Shown: piece after piece, positions 22,804-32,456 of the stretch
Position numbering within the stretch: the stretch's first letter is position 1
Layout of the letters: every line of letters starts with the position of its first letter
Assembly: GCA_937944385.1 (NCBI GenBank)
Contig: CALDYQ010000007.1
Span: forward strand, 1-64,000
Direction: 5' to 3'
DNA length: 64,000 bases
From: an uncultured Burkholderiales bacterium
Lineage (GTDB): Bacteria > Pseudomonadota > Gammaproteobacteria > Burkholderiales > Casimicrobiaceae
Position numbers and translations under genes: made by a program
The notes under the pieces: generated by a model
The model's database searches: none
What the model was told of the DNA's origin: nothing
Seen by the model: the letters and a program-made list of their open reading frames with translations, nothing else

Positions 22804-23494
22804 GACCGCCAGGGAAGCTGAAGCGCGTCTCAGGGCCGCGCTCGCCGAAGCCCGCAGCACGCGCGAGCGAAGCGCAGCAGATGTGGCGCTCGCGGGCGAT
22901 CGCATGGCGGTGCGCGTCTACCAGCGGGCACGGCTCGCACAGACTCACGCCGACCTGCTGGCCGATTCCGGCACGGCCGGTGCGGCGCGCTTTTTCCTTG
23001 ACGAACTCTACGGTACCGAGGACGTGAGCGCGCGCGATGCAGAGGTCGAAAAAGTGATCAAGGTGCTGGTGCGGTTTCTGCCGGCTTCGGCGCTCTCGAC
23101 GCTCGCCGATGCACTCGAGATCGATGCGCTCTCGGAGCGGCTCGACCGCTTGCTTGCGCTCGCGTGGAGAAAGCGCGCCCCCCAGGCGATTGCGCTCGAC
23201 GCCGCGTCCTATCGTGATGCCTACCGCGAGATGGGTCATCACGACGAGCGGGAACGACAGATCGAACTCATCGAGCATATCGGTCTCTCGCTGTGTAAGC
23301 TGGCCCGCGTGCCCCTCCTGCGCGGGCTGCTCGCGATGATGCGCGGCCCGGCGCACGCGGGGGGCGTGGGCCACCTGCATGACTTCCTCGAGCGTGGGTA
23401 CGACACGTTTACGGCGCTGCCGGACGCGCGCGGGTTCGTCGCCAAGTTGATTGCCCGCGAGCGGGCGGAGCATGCCCGTCTTCTCGCCTCGTGA
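22796..23494 (+). CDS. FFLEELY-motif family protein (FFLDELYG here)
   Basis: GAARFFLDELYGTEDVSARDAEVEKVIKVLVRFLP. Confidence 0.7.
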   Translation: MSETAREAEARLRAALAEARSTRERSAADVALAGDRMAVRVYQRARLAQTHADLLADSGTAGAARFFLDELYGTEDVSARDAEVEKVIKVLVRFLPASALSTLADALEIDALSERLDRLLALAWRKRAPQAIALDAASYRDAYREMGHHDERERQIELIEHIGLSLCKLARVPLLRGLLAMMRGPAHAGGVGHLHDFLERGYDTFTALPDARGFVAKLIARERAEHARLLAS

Positions 23495-23587
23495 TCCGCC
23501 ATGGCAGGCTGCGAGCGCATTGCGACCGATAATCGAGTCCTATCAACTCGACGCCGCGGCTCAAGCGAAGCCGCCCATCCGAATCCG

Positions 23588-24391
23588 ATGCTGCTCAAGG
23601 ACAAACGAATCCTCCTGACCGGGGTCCTTTCCAACCGCTCGATCGCCTATGGCATCGGCCAAGCGCTGTGCCGCGAAGGGGCGACGCTCGCGCTGACCTA
23701 CGCCGGTGAGGGGATGCGGGAGCGTGTCGAGCGGCTGGCGCCGGATTTCGGCGCCTCGCTCGTGCTCTCCATGGACGTGACACGGCAGGAGGAGATCGAC
23801 GCCGTGTTCGACCGCCTCAAAGGCGAGTGGGGCGCGCTCGATGGCGTCGTCCACTCGATCGGCTATGCGCCCCGGGAGGCGATTGCCGGGGACTTTCTCG
23901 ATGGCCTGTCGCGCGAGTCGTTTGCGACCGCGATGGATATTTCGGCCTACAGCTTCGGCGCGCTCGGAAAGGCGGCACGGCCGCTCATGCAGGGACGCAA
24001 CGGCGCGCTTCTGACCTTGTCGTACCTCGGTTCGATCCGCGCGGTGCCCAACTACAACACGATGGGCGTAGCCAAAGCAGCGCTCGAGGCCATCACGCGC
24101 TACATGGCGGTGAGCCTGGGCCCTGAAGGCACAAGGGTGAATGCCATCAGCGCTGGCCCCATCAAGACGCTCGCGGCCTCCGGCATCGCGGGCTTCTCGA
24201 AGATGCTCAAGAACTTCGCGCAGGCTGCACCCCTGCGCCGCAACGTGACCATAGAGGAAGTGGGCAACGTTGCCGCGTTCCTCATGAGCGACTGGGCGAG
24301 TGCAATGACCGGTGAGGTGCTCTACGTCGATTGCGGCTACTCGCACGTGGCTGCCGGCATCGATGATGGCGGAGATAAGCCGGCCGGTTGA
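23588..24391 (+). CDS. fabI: Enoyl-[acyl-carrier-protein] reductase (NADH)
   Basis: LLKDKRILLTGVLSNRSIAYGIGQALCREGATLALTYAGE; AYSFGALGKAARPLM; SYLGS..PNYNTMGVAKAALE. Confidence 0.95.
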   Translation: MLLKDKRILLTGVLSNRSIAYGIGQALCREGATLALTYAGEGMRERVERLAPDFGASLVLSMDVTRQEEIDAVFDRLKGEWGALDGVVHSIGYAPREAIAGDFLDGLSRESFATAMDISAYSFGALGKAARPLMQGRNGALLTLSYLGSIRAVPNYNTMGVAKAALEAITRYMAVSLGPEGTRVNAISAGPIKTLAASGIAGFSKMLKNFAQAAPLRRNVTIEEVGNVAAFLMSDWASAMTGEVLYVDCGYSHVAAGIDDGGDKPAG

Positions 24392-26700
24392 GGCGCGCAG
24401 CGTTCCAAGCGCGGACGGGGTGGCACTGCGCATCCAGAACACGGGTGAATCGTTTGAGTCGTGATGCACGCTTTCGCTGGACGGCACTTTTCCTGATCGC
24501 GGGCGGGCTTGCGCTCGTGCCTTGGTACGCACTCCAGGACAGTTTCTTCGACTTTCGCTGGCTCGGTCGTCTCGGCGGCAAGGATCAGGCGCCTGCGCTC
24601 CTGCAGATCGCGTCGTGGGGCAAGGTCTGGCTGATCGCGCTGCCGGTTTTGCTTCTCGCCGTGATGGGGCTCTATGCCCGACCGATCGAGCCGCACCGAG
24701 CGGCGGTGGGCGCGATGCGGAGCTGGGGGCGCTCGGTGGCCCTGCTGGGCGGCGTGGGTGCGCTCTATGTGCTCGGGCAGGGGTTCGCGATCGGGCCGCG
24801 CGGGTACGCGACCGACTGGCTGTCGGCGCTACTGCCTCCGATTGCAGGCGGGCAGTTCGGCATGGGTGCAGGCGCGCTGCTTGTCGCGTTCGGTTTCACA
24901 CTCGTCTGTGCCGATGGCATCGCCAGCATGGGCTACTTTCGGGGGGATCGGTTCGTCGCGACCGCGCTCCTCTCGGTGACGGCGCTGGTGGTGCTCTTCG
25001 TCTTCTTCCCTGTAGTGCGCGTGCTCTGGGAGGGCCTGCTCGGCCAGGATCGTGCGCTCTCGTTCGCTGCATTCTGGGAGCGCTTCAGCCAGCCCAAGCT
25101 CTGGGCGCTGTCCTGGGCCTGTCTCTGGGGCGGCAGCGGTTGCGGTGTGGCTTGGAACACGCTCTGGCTCGCGCTTCTGTGCGCCGCCGGCACCACGGTG
25201 CTCGGGCTTTTGCTTGCGCTGCTCGTGGTGCGCACACAGTTCCCGGGAAAGCGGCTCATCCGGCTGGTCACGCTGCTTCCGATCATCACGCCGCCGTTTG
25301 TGGTGGGCATAGCGCTCATCATGCTCTTTGGGCGCGCGGGCATCATCAACGAGCTGCTCGAATGGGCGTTCGGCATCCCGCCGACGCGCTGGATCTACGG
25401 CTTGCCGGGCGTGCTTCTTGCCCAGCTGTTCGCCTTCACACCGGTCGCTTTCCTCGTGCTCATCGGCGTGGTCGAGGGCGTGAGCCCGACGCTCGAGGAG
25501 GCGAGCCAGTCGCTGCACGCGAACCGCTGGCAGACGTTCCGCCATGTGACCCTGCCGCTCATGGCCCCTGGGCTGGCCAATGCCTTCCTCGTCGGTTTCA
25601 TCGAATCGATCGCGGACTTCGGCAACCCGATCCTGCTCGGCGGAAACTTCGGCGTCATGTCCACCGAGATCTACTTCGCGATCGTCGGTGCCCAACTCGA
25701 TCAGGGCAAGGCTGGGGTGTATTCGCTGATCCTGCTCGCGTTCGCGCTCTTCGCGTTCTGGCTGCAGCGGCGCGCGACCGCGCGCAAGAACTTCGTCACC
25801 GTGTCTGGCAAGGGCGATACCGGGCTCGCGAGCCCGCTACCCGACGGCGTCCGGCGTACGGCCTTTGCGGTCGGTCTGCCTTGGCTCGCCCTCACGGTCG
25901 TGCTCTACGGCATGTGCCTGTTCGGCGCGTTCGTCAAGATCTGGGGGCGGGACCACACCTTCACCATCGAGCATTTCGTCAAGGCGTTCTCGATCGACTA
26001 TGGCACCCACGGGCTCCTTTTCACGGGCGCGGCCTGGCACAGCCTGGGCAACACCTTGCTCTTCTCGCTTGCCGCAGCGCCGCTCACCGCGATCGTCGGC
26101 ATCCTCTCGGCGTTTCTCATCGCGCGGACACGCTTTGCCGGGCAGCATCTGTTCGAGTTCCTCACGCTCCTGTCCTTCGCGATTCCCGGGACGGTCATCG
26201 GCGTGGCCTACATCTTCGCCTTCAATGTGCCGCCGATCGAGATCACCGGGACGGGGCTCATCATCGTGCTCTGCTTCGTGTTCCGCAATCTTCCGGTCGG
26301 CGTGCGTGGCGGTATCGCGGCCTTCGCCCAACTGGACCGCTCGCTCGATGAAGCGAGCACCACGCTCGGCGCCGGCGGCGCCACCACATTCCGCCGCGTG
26401 CTGATGCCGCTGCTCAAGCCGGCGATCATCGGCGCGCTGATCTATGGTTTCGTGCGCTCGATGACCACGGTCTCGGCCATCATCTTCCTGGTTTCTGGCA
26501 ACACAGAGCTTGCCACCACCTACATCATTGGCCGCGTCATCAACGGCGACTATGGCGTGGCCATCGCCTACAGCGCCACCCTCATCATGATCATGGTGCT
26601 TGCCATCGTGCTCGTGCAGTGGCTCGTAGGCGCGCGTCGGCTCGGGCGTCGCAGCGCCGCCGCGCCCGGCCTGGGCAGCGCTGTCGCGGTGGGCGGCTGA
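24388..26700 (+). CDS. Iron(III)-type ABC transporter permease, two fused TM domains
   Basis: Two BPD_transp_1 EAA motifs (EEASQSLHANRWQTFRHVTLPLMAPG; DEASTTLGAGGATTFRRVLMPLLKP); start uncertain (TTG 24388 or TTG 24454). Confidence 0.88.
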   Translation: MRRAAFQARTGWHCASRTRVNRLSRDARFRWTALFLIAGGLALVPWYALQDSFFDFRWLGRLGGKDQAPALLQIASWGKVWLIALPVLLLAVMGLYARPIEPHRAAVGAMRSWGRSVALLGGVGALYVLGQGFAIGPRGYATDWLSALLPPIAGGQFGMGAGALLVAFGFTLVCADGIASMGYFRGDRFVATALLSVTALVVLFVFFPVVRVLWEGLLGQDRALSFAAFWERFSQPKLWALSWACLWGGSGCGVAWNTLWLALLCAAGTTVLGLLLALLVVRTQFPGKRLIRLVTLLPIITPPFVVGIALIMLFGRAGIINELLEWAFGIPPTRWIYGLPGVLLAQLFAFTPVAFLVLIGVVEGVSPTLEEASQSLHANRWQTFRHVTLPLMAPGLANAFLVGFIESIADFGNPILLGGNFGVMSTEIYFAIVGAQLDQGKAGVYSLILLAFALFAFWLQRRATARKNFVTVSGKGDTGLASPLPDGVRRTAFAVGLPWLALTVVLYGMCLFGAFVKIWGRDHTFTIEHFVKAFSIDYGTHGLLFTGAAWHSLGNTLLFSLAAAPLTAIVGILSAFLIARTRFAGQHLFEFLTLLSFAIPGTVIGVAYIFAFNVPPIEITGTGLIIVLCFVFRNLPVGVRGGIAAFAQLDRSLDEASTTLGAGGATTFRRVLMPLLKPAIIGALIYGFVRSMTTVSAIIFLVSGNTELATTYIIGRVINGDYGVAIAYSATLIMIMVLAIVLVQWLVGARRLGRRSAAAPGLGSAVAVGG

Positions 26701-26715
26701 ACAGGGGGAACCGGC

Positions 26716-27801
26716 ATGACCACGACTGCAAACAAAGGCACGCTCGAATTCATCAATGTCGTCAAGGACTACGGCACGGGCGACCCGGCCGTCAAGAGCA
26801 TCTCGTTCCGCGTGGAGGATGGGCAACTGGTCACGTTGCTCGGGCCTTCCGGATGCGGCAAGACGACGACGCTGCGCATGATCGCCGGGCTGGAACTCCC
26901 TACCGCAGGGCAGATCCTGCTCGGCGGACGCGACGTGACCACCGAGTCCGCCGCCGCGCGCAACGTCTCGCTCGTGTTCCAGAGCTATGCGCTCTTTCCC
27001 CATCTCACGGTGATGGAAAACGTCTGCTACGGCCCGACGGTCCAGGGCATGAAGAAGCCCGACGCCATCGAGCGGGCGAATGCGGTGCTCAAGCTGATCG
27101 GTTTGACGGGGTTCGAATCTCGTCTGCCGTCCGAACTCTCGGGCGGGCAGCAGCAGCGCGTCGCAATCGCGCGCGCGCTCGTGCTCGAGCCGGCAGTCCT
27201 CCTGTTCGACGAGCCGCTGTCGAATCTCGACACCAAGCTCCGCCGCCACGTGCGAGAGGAGATCCGGGAACTGCAGCAGCGCCTGGGCATCACCTGTGTT
27301 TACGTCACCCATGACCGGGAAGAGGCCATGGCGGTGTCCGATCAGATCATCGTCATGGAGCAGGGGCGGATCGCCGAGCAAGGGACCCCAGGTGCCCTGT
27401 TTTTTTCGCCCGCCACAGCATTCGTCGCCGACTTCCTATCGGAGGCGAACGTACTCGACATCGAGCGCATCGAGGCGCCCGACGTCCCATCGGGGCAGTG
27501 CCGCGTTCGACTGGCCGACTGCGTCTTCGATGTCGAAGCCCCCGTGCGCGCCGAAGCCCGTCGCCTGGCGCTTCGGCCCGACATCTTTCGCATCGACCGC
27601 GATGTATCCGCTGCCGGGTGGGTGCGGTTCCCGGTGACCATCAGCAAGTCGGCCTTCATCGGCAAGGGCGTGGAGGCCGAGGTCACCCTTTCCGACGGAA
27701 AGAACCTGTTTGTTTTTCTCGCCGGGGAACGTCAGCCCCTGGTTGCGGGGCAAGCCATCGCGCTTGTGTTTTCGCCGTCGGATGCGCGGCTGATCGTCTG
27801 A
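26716..27801 (+). CDS. ABC transporter ATP-binding protein
   Basis: [49 protein letters not shown]-terminal TOBE-like region. Confidence 0.95.
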   Translation: MTTTANKGTLEFINVVKDYGTGDPAVKSISFRVEDGQLVTLLGPSGCGKTTTLRMIAGLELPTAGQILLGGRDVTTESAAARNVSLVFQSYALFPHLTVMENVCYGPTVQGMKKPDAIERANAVLKLIGLTGFESRLPSELSGGQQQRVAIARALVLEPAVLLFDEPLSNLDTKLRRHVREEIRELQQRLGITCVYVTHDREEAMAVSDQIIVMEQGRIAEQGTPGALFFSPATAFVADFLSEANVLDIERIEAPDVPSGQCRVRLADCVFDVEAPVRAEARRLALRPDIFRIDRDVSAAGWVRFPVTISKSAFIGKGVEAEVTLSDGKNLFVFLAGERQPLVAGQAIALVFSPSDARLIV

Positions 27802-27897
27802 GGCAGCGCGGGCGCGGACCTTGATGTCCGGCGTCTCGCCTACACTTCAGTGGCAGTATCTTTCTTCGCGGCGATTCCCGTCCGCGCCCTTCGTCCA

Positions 27898-28362
27898 ATG
27901 ATCGTCTACAACCTCGCCTGCAAGCAGGGGCATGTGTTCGAAGGCTGGTTCAAGTCGCCCTCAGATTTCGAGAATCAGCGCGATCGGGGTTTGGTCGAAT
28001 GCCCAATATGCGGGGACTGCGCGGTCGAGCGCAAGCTGCACGCGCCGCGGGTCAACGTGGGCGCAGCGCCGACCAGCCGTGCGAGCGCCGTCGAGGACGC
28101 GACGCTGAGCGACGGCAACGTCCACCCCGAGCGGCTCGCCAAGGCACTTGCCGCCATGGCGGAGTTCGCGGTCAGGGTCCGCGAGAACACCGAGAACGTC
28201 GGCGAACGCTTTGCCGAAGAGGCGCGGGCGATGCATTACGGCGAAATACCGCACCGGGGTATCCGCGGGCGGGCCGATGCCGAAACCGCTGCCGAGCTGC
28301 GCGAGGAGGGTATCGAATTCCAGGCTCTGCCTTTCCCGGTCGACTGGCCTTCGCTCAACTGA
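27898..28362 (+). CDS. DUF1178 family protein
   Basis: MIVYNLACKQGHVFEGWFKSPSDFENQRDRGLVECPICGDCAVERKLHAP. Confidence 0.88.
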   Translation: MIVYNLACKQGHVFEGWFKSPSDFENQRDRGLVECPICGDCAVERKLHAPRVNVGAAPTSRASAVEDATLSDGNVHPERLAKALAAMAEFAVRVRENTENVGERFAEEARAMHYGEIPHRGIRGRADAETAAELREEGIEFQALPFPVDWPSLN

Positions 28363-28366
28363 CAGG

Positions 28367-29920
28367 TCAGATTTCTTCGATGCGTGCCCGCAGCACCTCC
28401 GCCTGCGCGTGAATCGCTTGCACGCCGTCCGTGCCCATGCGGTCGAGATGGGCGAGCATCATGCGTGAGCGCGGATGGGTGCCCAATTCGACTCTGTTCT
28501 TCGCCATGAAGTCCCAGTAGAACACCGTGATCGGGCAGGCGCGCGCTCCAGTCTTTTCTTCCGGGCGGTAGCGACAACCCGTGCAGTAGTTGCTCATCCG
28601 CTTGATGTAGGCGCCACTTGCGGCATAGGGTTTCGACGTAAAGCGGCCGCCGTTCGCATAGAGCGCCATGCCAAGCGTGTTCGGATGCTCCACCCACTCG
28701 ACGGCGTCGACGTAGACCGCCAGGTACCAGGCAGCAACCTCCTGAGGGCGAATGCCCGCCACGAGCGCGAAATTTCCGGTCACCATGAGCCGCTGGATGT
28801 GGTGCGCATAGCCATGGGCGAACGTCTGGCCGATCGCCTGCCGGAGGCAGTTCATCTGTGTCTCGCCGGTCCAGTACCAGCGCGGCATGGGCAGCATGTG
28901 CCCGAAGTGATTGGCTGAGGCGAGCGTTGGCATGTCGAGCCAGTAGACCCCGCGCATGAACTCGCGCCAGCCCAGGATCTGGCGGATGAAGCCCTCAGCG
29001 CTCGCGAGGTTGCAGTGCCCGGCTTCGAAGGCCTCGACTACGGCACCGATGACCTCTCGCGGGTCGAGCAGGTGCAAGTTGAGCGCAGCCGAGAGGAGCG
29101 AGTGGTGCAGGAAGGGCTCATTCGTCCACATCGCGTCCTGGAAGCGACCGAAGCCGGGCAGCCGATCGCGTACGAATGCCTCGAGCGCTACGAGCGCCTG
29201 CGAGCGCGTGACGGGCCAGGCGAAGTGCTCGAGCGAGCCGGGGTGGCGAGCGAAATGCCGCTCGGTTGCCTCGAGCGCCGAGTGTGTCAGCGCATCGGGC
29301 GGAAACCTGGGCGGAGGCGGAACCGAGCCCGGTCCCGCACGGCCGAAAGACTCGCGGTTGTCGTGATCGAGGTTCCAGACACCGCCCACGGGTTCGCCCG
29401 CGGCGGTCATGAGGTGGCCGGTCTTCAACCTCATGTGCCGGTAGAAGCGTTCCATGAGGAGCTTCTTCGGACGTTTGCCTGCGGTGATTGGGCCGCCGGC
29501 CCAGCGCGCGAACTCGGCGCGAGAAATCAGGAAATGCGGATCCGGGTGTACCGTGAGCGGCGCAGGCGCTCCCGCTGCGAGGGCGCGGAGCATCTGCTCC
29601 ACGCGCCAGTCTCCTGGCTCGCAGACGTGGACCGCCGTCGGTCGCAGTTCGGCGATCACGGCGCGCCACGCGGCATCGAGCGAGGCGTGGGCGTGCTCGC
29701 CCAGCCGGAGGTAGCGCACGCGATAGCCGGCCTCGGCGAGCGCGCACGAGAAGTGCCGCATCGCGGCCAAAAAGAGCGCGGTACGTGGCTTTGCGCTCCA
29801 GACATGGGTCGATTCCTCGACCGCTTCGACCATGAGGACGAGATCCTGCGTGCGGTCGAGCGCGGCGAGCGCCGGATTGCCGAGCCAGAGCTGGTCGCCC
29901 AGAAGGAGAGCGAGCTTCAT
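28367..29920 (-). CDS. Deoxyribodipyrimidine photolyase-related protein / CryB-like (FeS-BCP) cryptochrome
   Basis: MKLALLLGDQLWLGNPALAALDRTQDLVLMVEA; MSNYCTGCRYRPEEKTGARACPITVFYWDFM Cys cluster. Confidence 0.92.
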   Translation of the reverse strand: MKLALLLGDQLWLGNPALAALDRTQDLVLMVEAVEESTHVWSAKPRTALFLAAMRHFSCALAEAGYRVRYLRLGEHAHASLDAAWRAVIAELRPTAVHVCEPGDWRVEQMLRALAAGAPAPLTVHPDPHFLISRAEFARWAGGPITAGKRPKKLLMERFYRHMRLKTGHLMTAAGEPVGGVWNLDHDNRESFGRAGPGSVPPPPRFPPDALTHSALEATERHFARHPGSLEHFAWPVTRSQALVALEAFVRDRLPGFGRFQDAMWTNEPFLHHSLLSAALNLHLLDPREVIGAVVEAFEAGHCNLASAEGFIRQILGWREFMRGVYWLDMPTLASANHFGHMLPMPRWYWTGETQMNCLRQAIGQTFAHGYAHHIQRLMVTGNFALVAGIRPQEVAAWYLAVYVDAVEWVEHPNTLGMALYANGGRFTSKPYAASGAYIKRMSNYCTGCRYRPEEKTGARACPITVFYWDFMAKNRVELGTHPRSRMMLAHLDRMGTDGVQAIHAQAEVLRARIEEI

Positions 29921-30078
29921 GACCGGGCCTTCCTCGCCCGGCGGCAGCGCTCGGAGCAGTAGAGCACGCTCTCCCAGTTCTTCGCCCAGGATTTGCGCCA
30001 GGTCATCTCGCGACCGCACACCATGCAGGGCTTGGTGGGTAGGGCGAGCTTGTTGCCCTTGAAATGACCGCTTTTCAT
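29917..30078 (-). CDS. DUF2256 domain-containing protein
   Basis: GNKLALPTKPCMVCGREMTWRKSWAKNWESVLYCSERCRRARK; 4-nt overlap with the cryB-like gene. Confidence 0.88.
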   Translation of the reverse strand: MKSGHFKGNKLALPTKPCMVCGREMTWRKSWAKNWESVLYCSERCRRARKARS

Positions 30079-30088
30079 TGACCGCACT

Positions 30089-30835
30089 TCATTTAGTGGC
30101 CGCTTTTGGCAGCGGACGCAGGATGGCCTGTCCCCCATCGACACGGATCACCTGTCCGGTGATGTGCGAAGCCTCGGGCGAGAGTAGAAAGGCGATCGCG
30201 GCAGCCACCTCGTCGGGTTCGCCGATTCGACCATCTGGGATGAGCGAGGCCGAGCGTGCTTCGGCCTCGGGTGTGGCGATGAAACGCTGCGTGAGCGGCG
30301 ACCGCGTGAGACCCGGTGCCACGACATTGACCCGAATGCCCCGCTCGGCATAGCTTGCCGCGGTCGATAAGGCGAGTGCGGTCACGGCCGCCTTGGCGGC
30401 CGCGATCGCCTCGTGATTGGCGAAGCCTGCCTCGGCGACGACCGAGCTCAAGAGCACGGCGCTCGCCGGTCGCTGGGCCTTCACCGCAGCCGCTACCAAC
30501 CCCTTGAGGAGCGCGAACGCCGTGGTTGCGTTGATCTCGAACTGCGTTCGCCAGTCGGCGAGCGAGGTGAGATGAAGTGGCCGGACAACCGTACTGCCAA
30601 CGCAGTGAGCAAGCGCAGTCACCGGGCCGTGGGCCTCGACCCATTCGGCGAGGGCGGCGATACCGCCCTCGGTTGCGAGATCGGTTGGAAGGGCAGGCGC
30701 GCCGACGGCCTGCGCGAGCGCCTCGAGTCGCTCGGCATTCCGCCCGGTCAAAAGCAGCGGCGTTCCCGCTGCAGCGAGGCGGCGCGCAAGGGCGCCGCCG
30801 ATGGCGCCGGTGGCGCCGGTGATGAGGGTCGTCAT
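30089..30835 (-). CDS. SDR family oxidoreductase
   Basis: [65 protein letters not shown]. Confidence 0.93.
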   Translation of the reverse strand: MTTLITGATGAIGGALARRLAAAGTPLLLTGRNAERLEALAQAVGAPALPTDLATEGGIAALAEWVEAHGPVTALAHCVGSTVVRPLHLTSLADWRTQFEINATTAFALLKGLVAAAVKAQRPASAVLLSSVVAEAGFANHEAIAAAKAAVTALALSTAASYAERGIRVNVVAPGLTRSPLTQRFIATPEAEARSASLIPDGRIGEPDEVAAAIAFLLSPEASHITGQVIRVDGGQAILRPLPKAATK

Positions 30836-32043
30836 ATCGGGAAGGGTCCTTTGCTGATGGCGTGCCAAAACGACGAAAACGAGCGATGCAGCCGCTCGGG
30901 GTCGGGGAAGGCGCGCGGTGGCGCCAGCCGCTGCCCGAGCGAGGCGATGACATCGCGATAGAACGGGTTGAGCGTCTCGACGCCGCCAAGCCGTGCGGCA
31001 CGGGGGGCGAGCACCGCAACGAGGGCTTCCCGCGAGCCGACAAGCACACCGCGTGTCACCGGTGACAACGCCGAAAGTACCCAGTTCCAGCGCGCGGCCG
31101 ACCAGGGATGCGCCGCGTGAAAGTCGGTCACGATGACGCCAACGGCTTCCTCAGGGTTGAGCGCGGGGACGAACATCGACCACGGATGGATGACCCACCG
31201 AGCATGCGCGAGATCGGCCTCATCAGCGGTTCGCAGGGGGGCCTCTGGTGGCGGCAGAGTGAACAGTTCGGGCTCCTCGCAGGGTGATGGCGCGATGGGG
31301 CGGCGCTCCGGCCCGACATCGAAGGTGGAGGCAGCAATCCGTTCGAGCTCGTCGTAGCGGCGATCGATGGCCGTACCCGCATTGCGGGCGCCTGGCCATC
31401 CTCGGGGCGCGTACTTCGCGACGTTTTCGGCGTTGAAGAGGTAGGGCTTGCCCGTCCAGCTTCCGGCAACCCACTGCCACGAGAGGGTGTTCGATGCGAG
31501 ATCCCCGTCGAAGAGATGCGCGTACATCCACCGCGCGCCTGCTCGCCAGTCGATCTTGCGCAGGTGGACGAGATAGCTCGCAAGCCACATGCGCTGGTGG
31601 TTGTGCAGATAGCCGGTCCGGTAGAGCTGGAGGATCGATCGATCGACCGCAGGTACGCCCGTAGTGGCACGGGTCACGTCCTCCGGTAGTTCGGGACGGT
31701 AGGCCGAGGCAGGTGCAGACAAACGACGCGCCGGCTGCCAGATCGCCTCAGCAAGATGGCGCCAAGCGTGATGGAAATATTCGCGCCAGCCGAGTTCGAA
31801 GACGAACTTGTCCTGCCAGCCTAGGCTGTGACGCGATGCAATCCGGTCGAGGACCTCAGGAATCGTGATCAGGCCGTGCGTGATGTAAGGAGAGAGGCCG
31901 CTCACCGCGCCCTGGAGATGGTTGCGCGTGGCGGCGTAGCGCTTGGGGTCGACGCGGTCACAGCGTTCGAGCGCCGCGGAGCGATTGGGGGCAAATGCGC
32001 ATACCCCGCCGGGTCGCTCGGGAGAGGCGAAGGAACCATCCAT
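30832..32043 (-). CDS. Photolyase/cryptochrome FAD-binding-domain protein lacking the N-terminal antenna domain
   Basis: [25 protein letters not shown] ... [70 protein letters not shown]. Confidence 0.85.
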   Translation of the reverse strand: MDGSFASPERPGGVCAFAPNRSAALERCDRVDPKRYAATRNHLQGAVSGLSPYITHGLITIPEVLDRIASRHSLGWQDKFVFELGWREYFHHAWRHLAEAIWQPARRLSAPASAYRPELPEDVTRATTGVPAVDRSILQLYRTGYLHNHQRMWLASYLVHLRKIDWRAGARWMYAHLFDGDLASNTLSWQWVAGSWTGKPYLFNAENVAKYAPRGWPGARNAGTAIDRRYDELERIAASTFDVGPERRPIAPSPCEEPELFTLPPPEAPLRTADEADLAHARWVIHPWSMFVPALNPEEAVGVIVTDFHAAHPWSAARWNWVLSALSPVTRGVLVGSREALVAVLAPRAARLGGVETLNPFYRDVIASLGQRLAPPRAFPDPERLHRSFSSFWHAISKGPFPI

Positions 32044-32164
32044 TGAAACTGGCGCCTACGGGTTCACCCCGCGTGCGTCCACAACCTGTCGTTCTTCTCC
32101 CTGCATGCGAAGCGTAGCGCATACGATCCGCCGGGTGCCGATCGAGGTGAAATCAGGCATTCGC

Positions 32165-32170
32165 TATAAT
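32165..32170 (+). promoter_or_regulatory. -10 element (TATAAT) for tRNA-Val(GAC)
   Basis: Consensus hexamer ending 10 nt before the mature tRNA 5' end; -35 not convincing. Confidence 0.55.
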
Positions 32171-32180
32171 GGGCGGCGAC

Positions 32181-32257
32181 AGAGACATAGCTCAGTTGGT
32201 TAGAGCACCACCTTGACATGGTGGGGGTCGGTGGTTCGAGTCCACTTGTCTCTACCA
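32181..32257 (+). tRNA. tRNA-Val (anticodon GAC)
   Basis: AGAGACA/TGTCTCT acceptor, TTGACAT anticodon loop, GGTTCGAGTCC T-arm, encoded CCA. Confidence 0.93.
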
Positions 32258-32410
32258 GAATTCAACCGCCAATGCGCCCGCCCCCGCATCTGGGGCCGTC
32301 GCGAGGGATGCCGAAGAATGCCGCGAACTCGTCTTTTTTTCGGAGCGATCAACCGCCGAGGCTAGGTTTGCGGCCCACGCTCCCGACGAAAGTGCGGGTG
32401 GGCATCAGTC

Positions 32411-32437
32411 AAAAGGCAGCTTCGGCTGCCTTTTTTA
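32411..32437 (+). terminator. Intrinsic terminator-like hairpin immediately upstream of thrS
   Basis: AAAAGGCAGC-TTCG-GCTGCCTTTTTTA, UUCG tetraloop plus U-tract. Confidence 0.75.
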
Positions 32438-32456
32438 TTTTCTCGAAGCACCCCAG

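Noticed and set aside
21505-22905. 466-aa minus-strand ORF antisense to the prolyl oligopeptidase
   Set aside because: Antisense artefact; no recognisable domain, and the sense strand has full S9 motifs.
25837-27381. 514-aa minus-strand ORF antisense to the ABC permease/ATPase
   Set aside because: Shadow frame of strongly supported ABC transporter genes, low-complexity charged composition.
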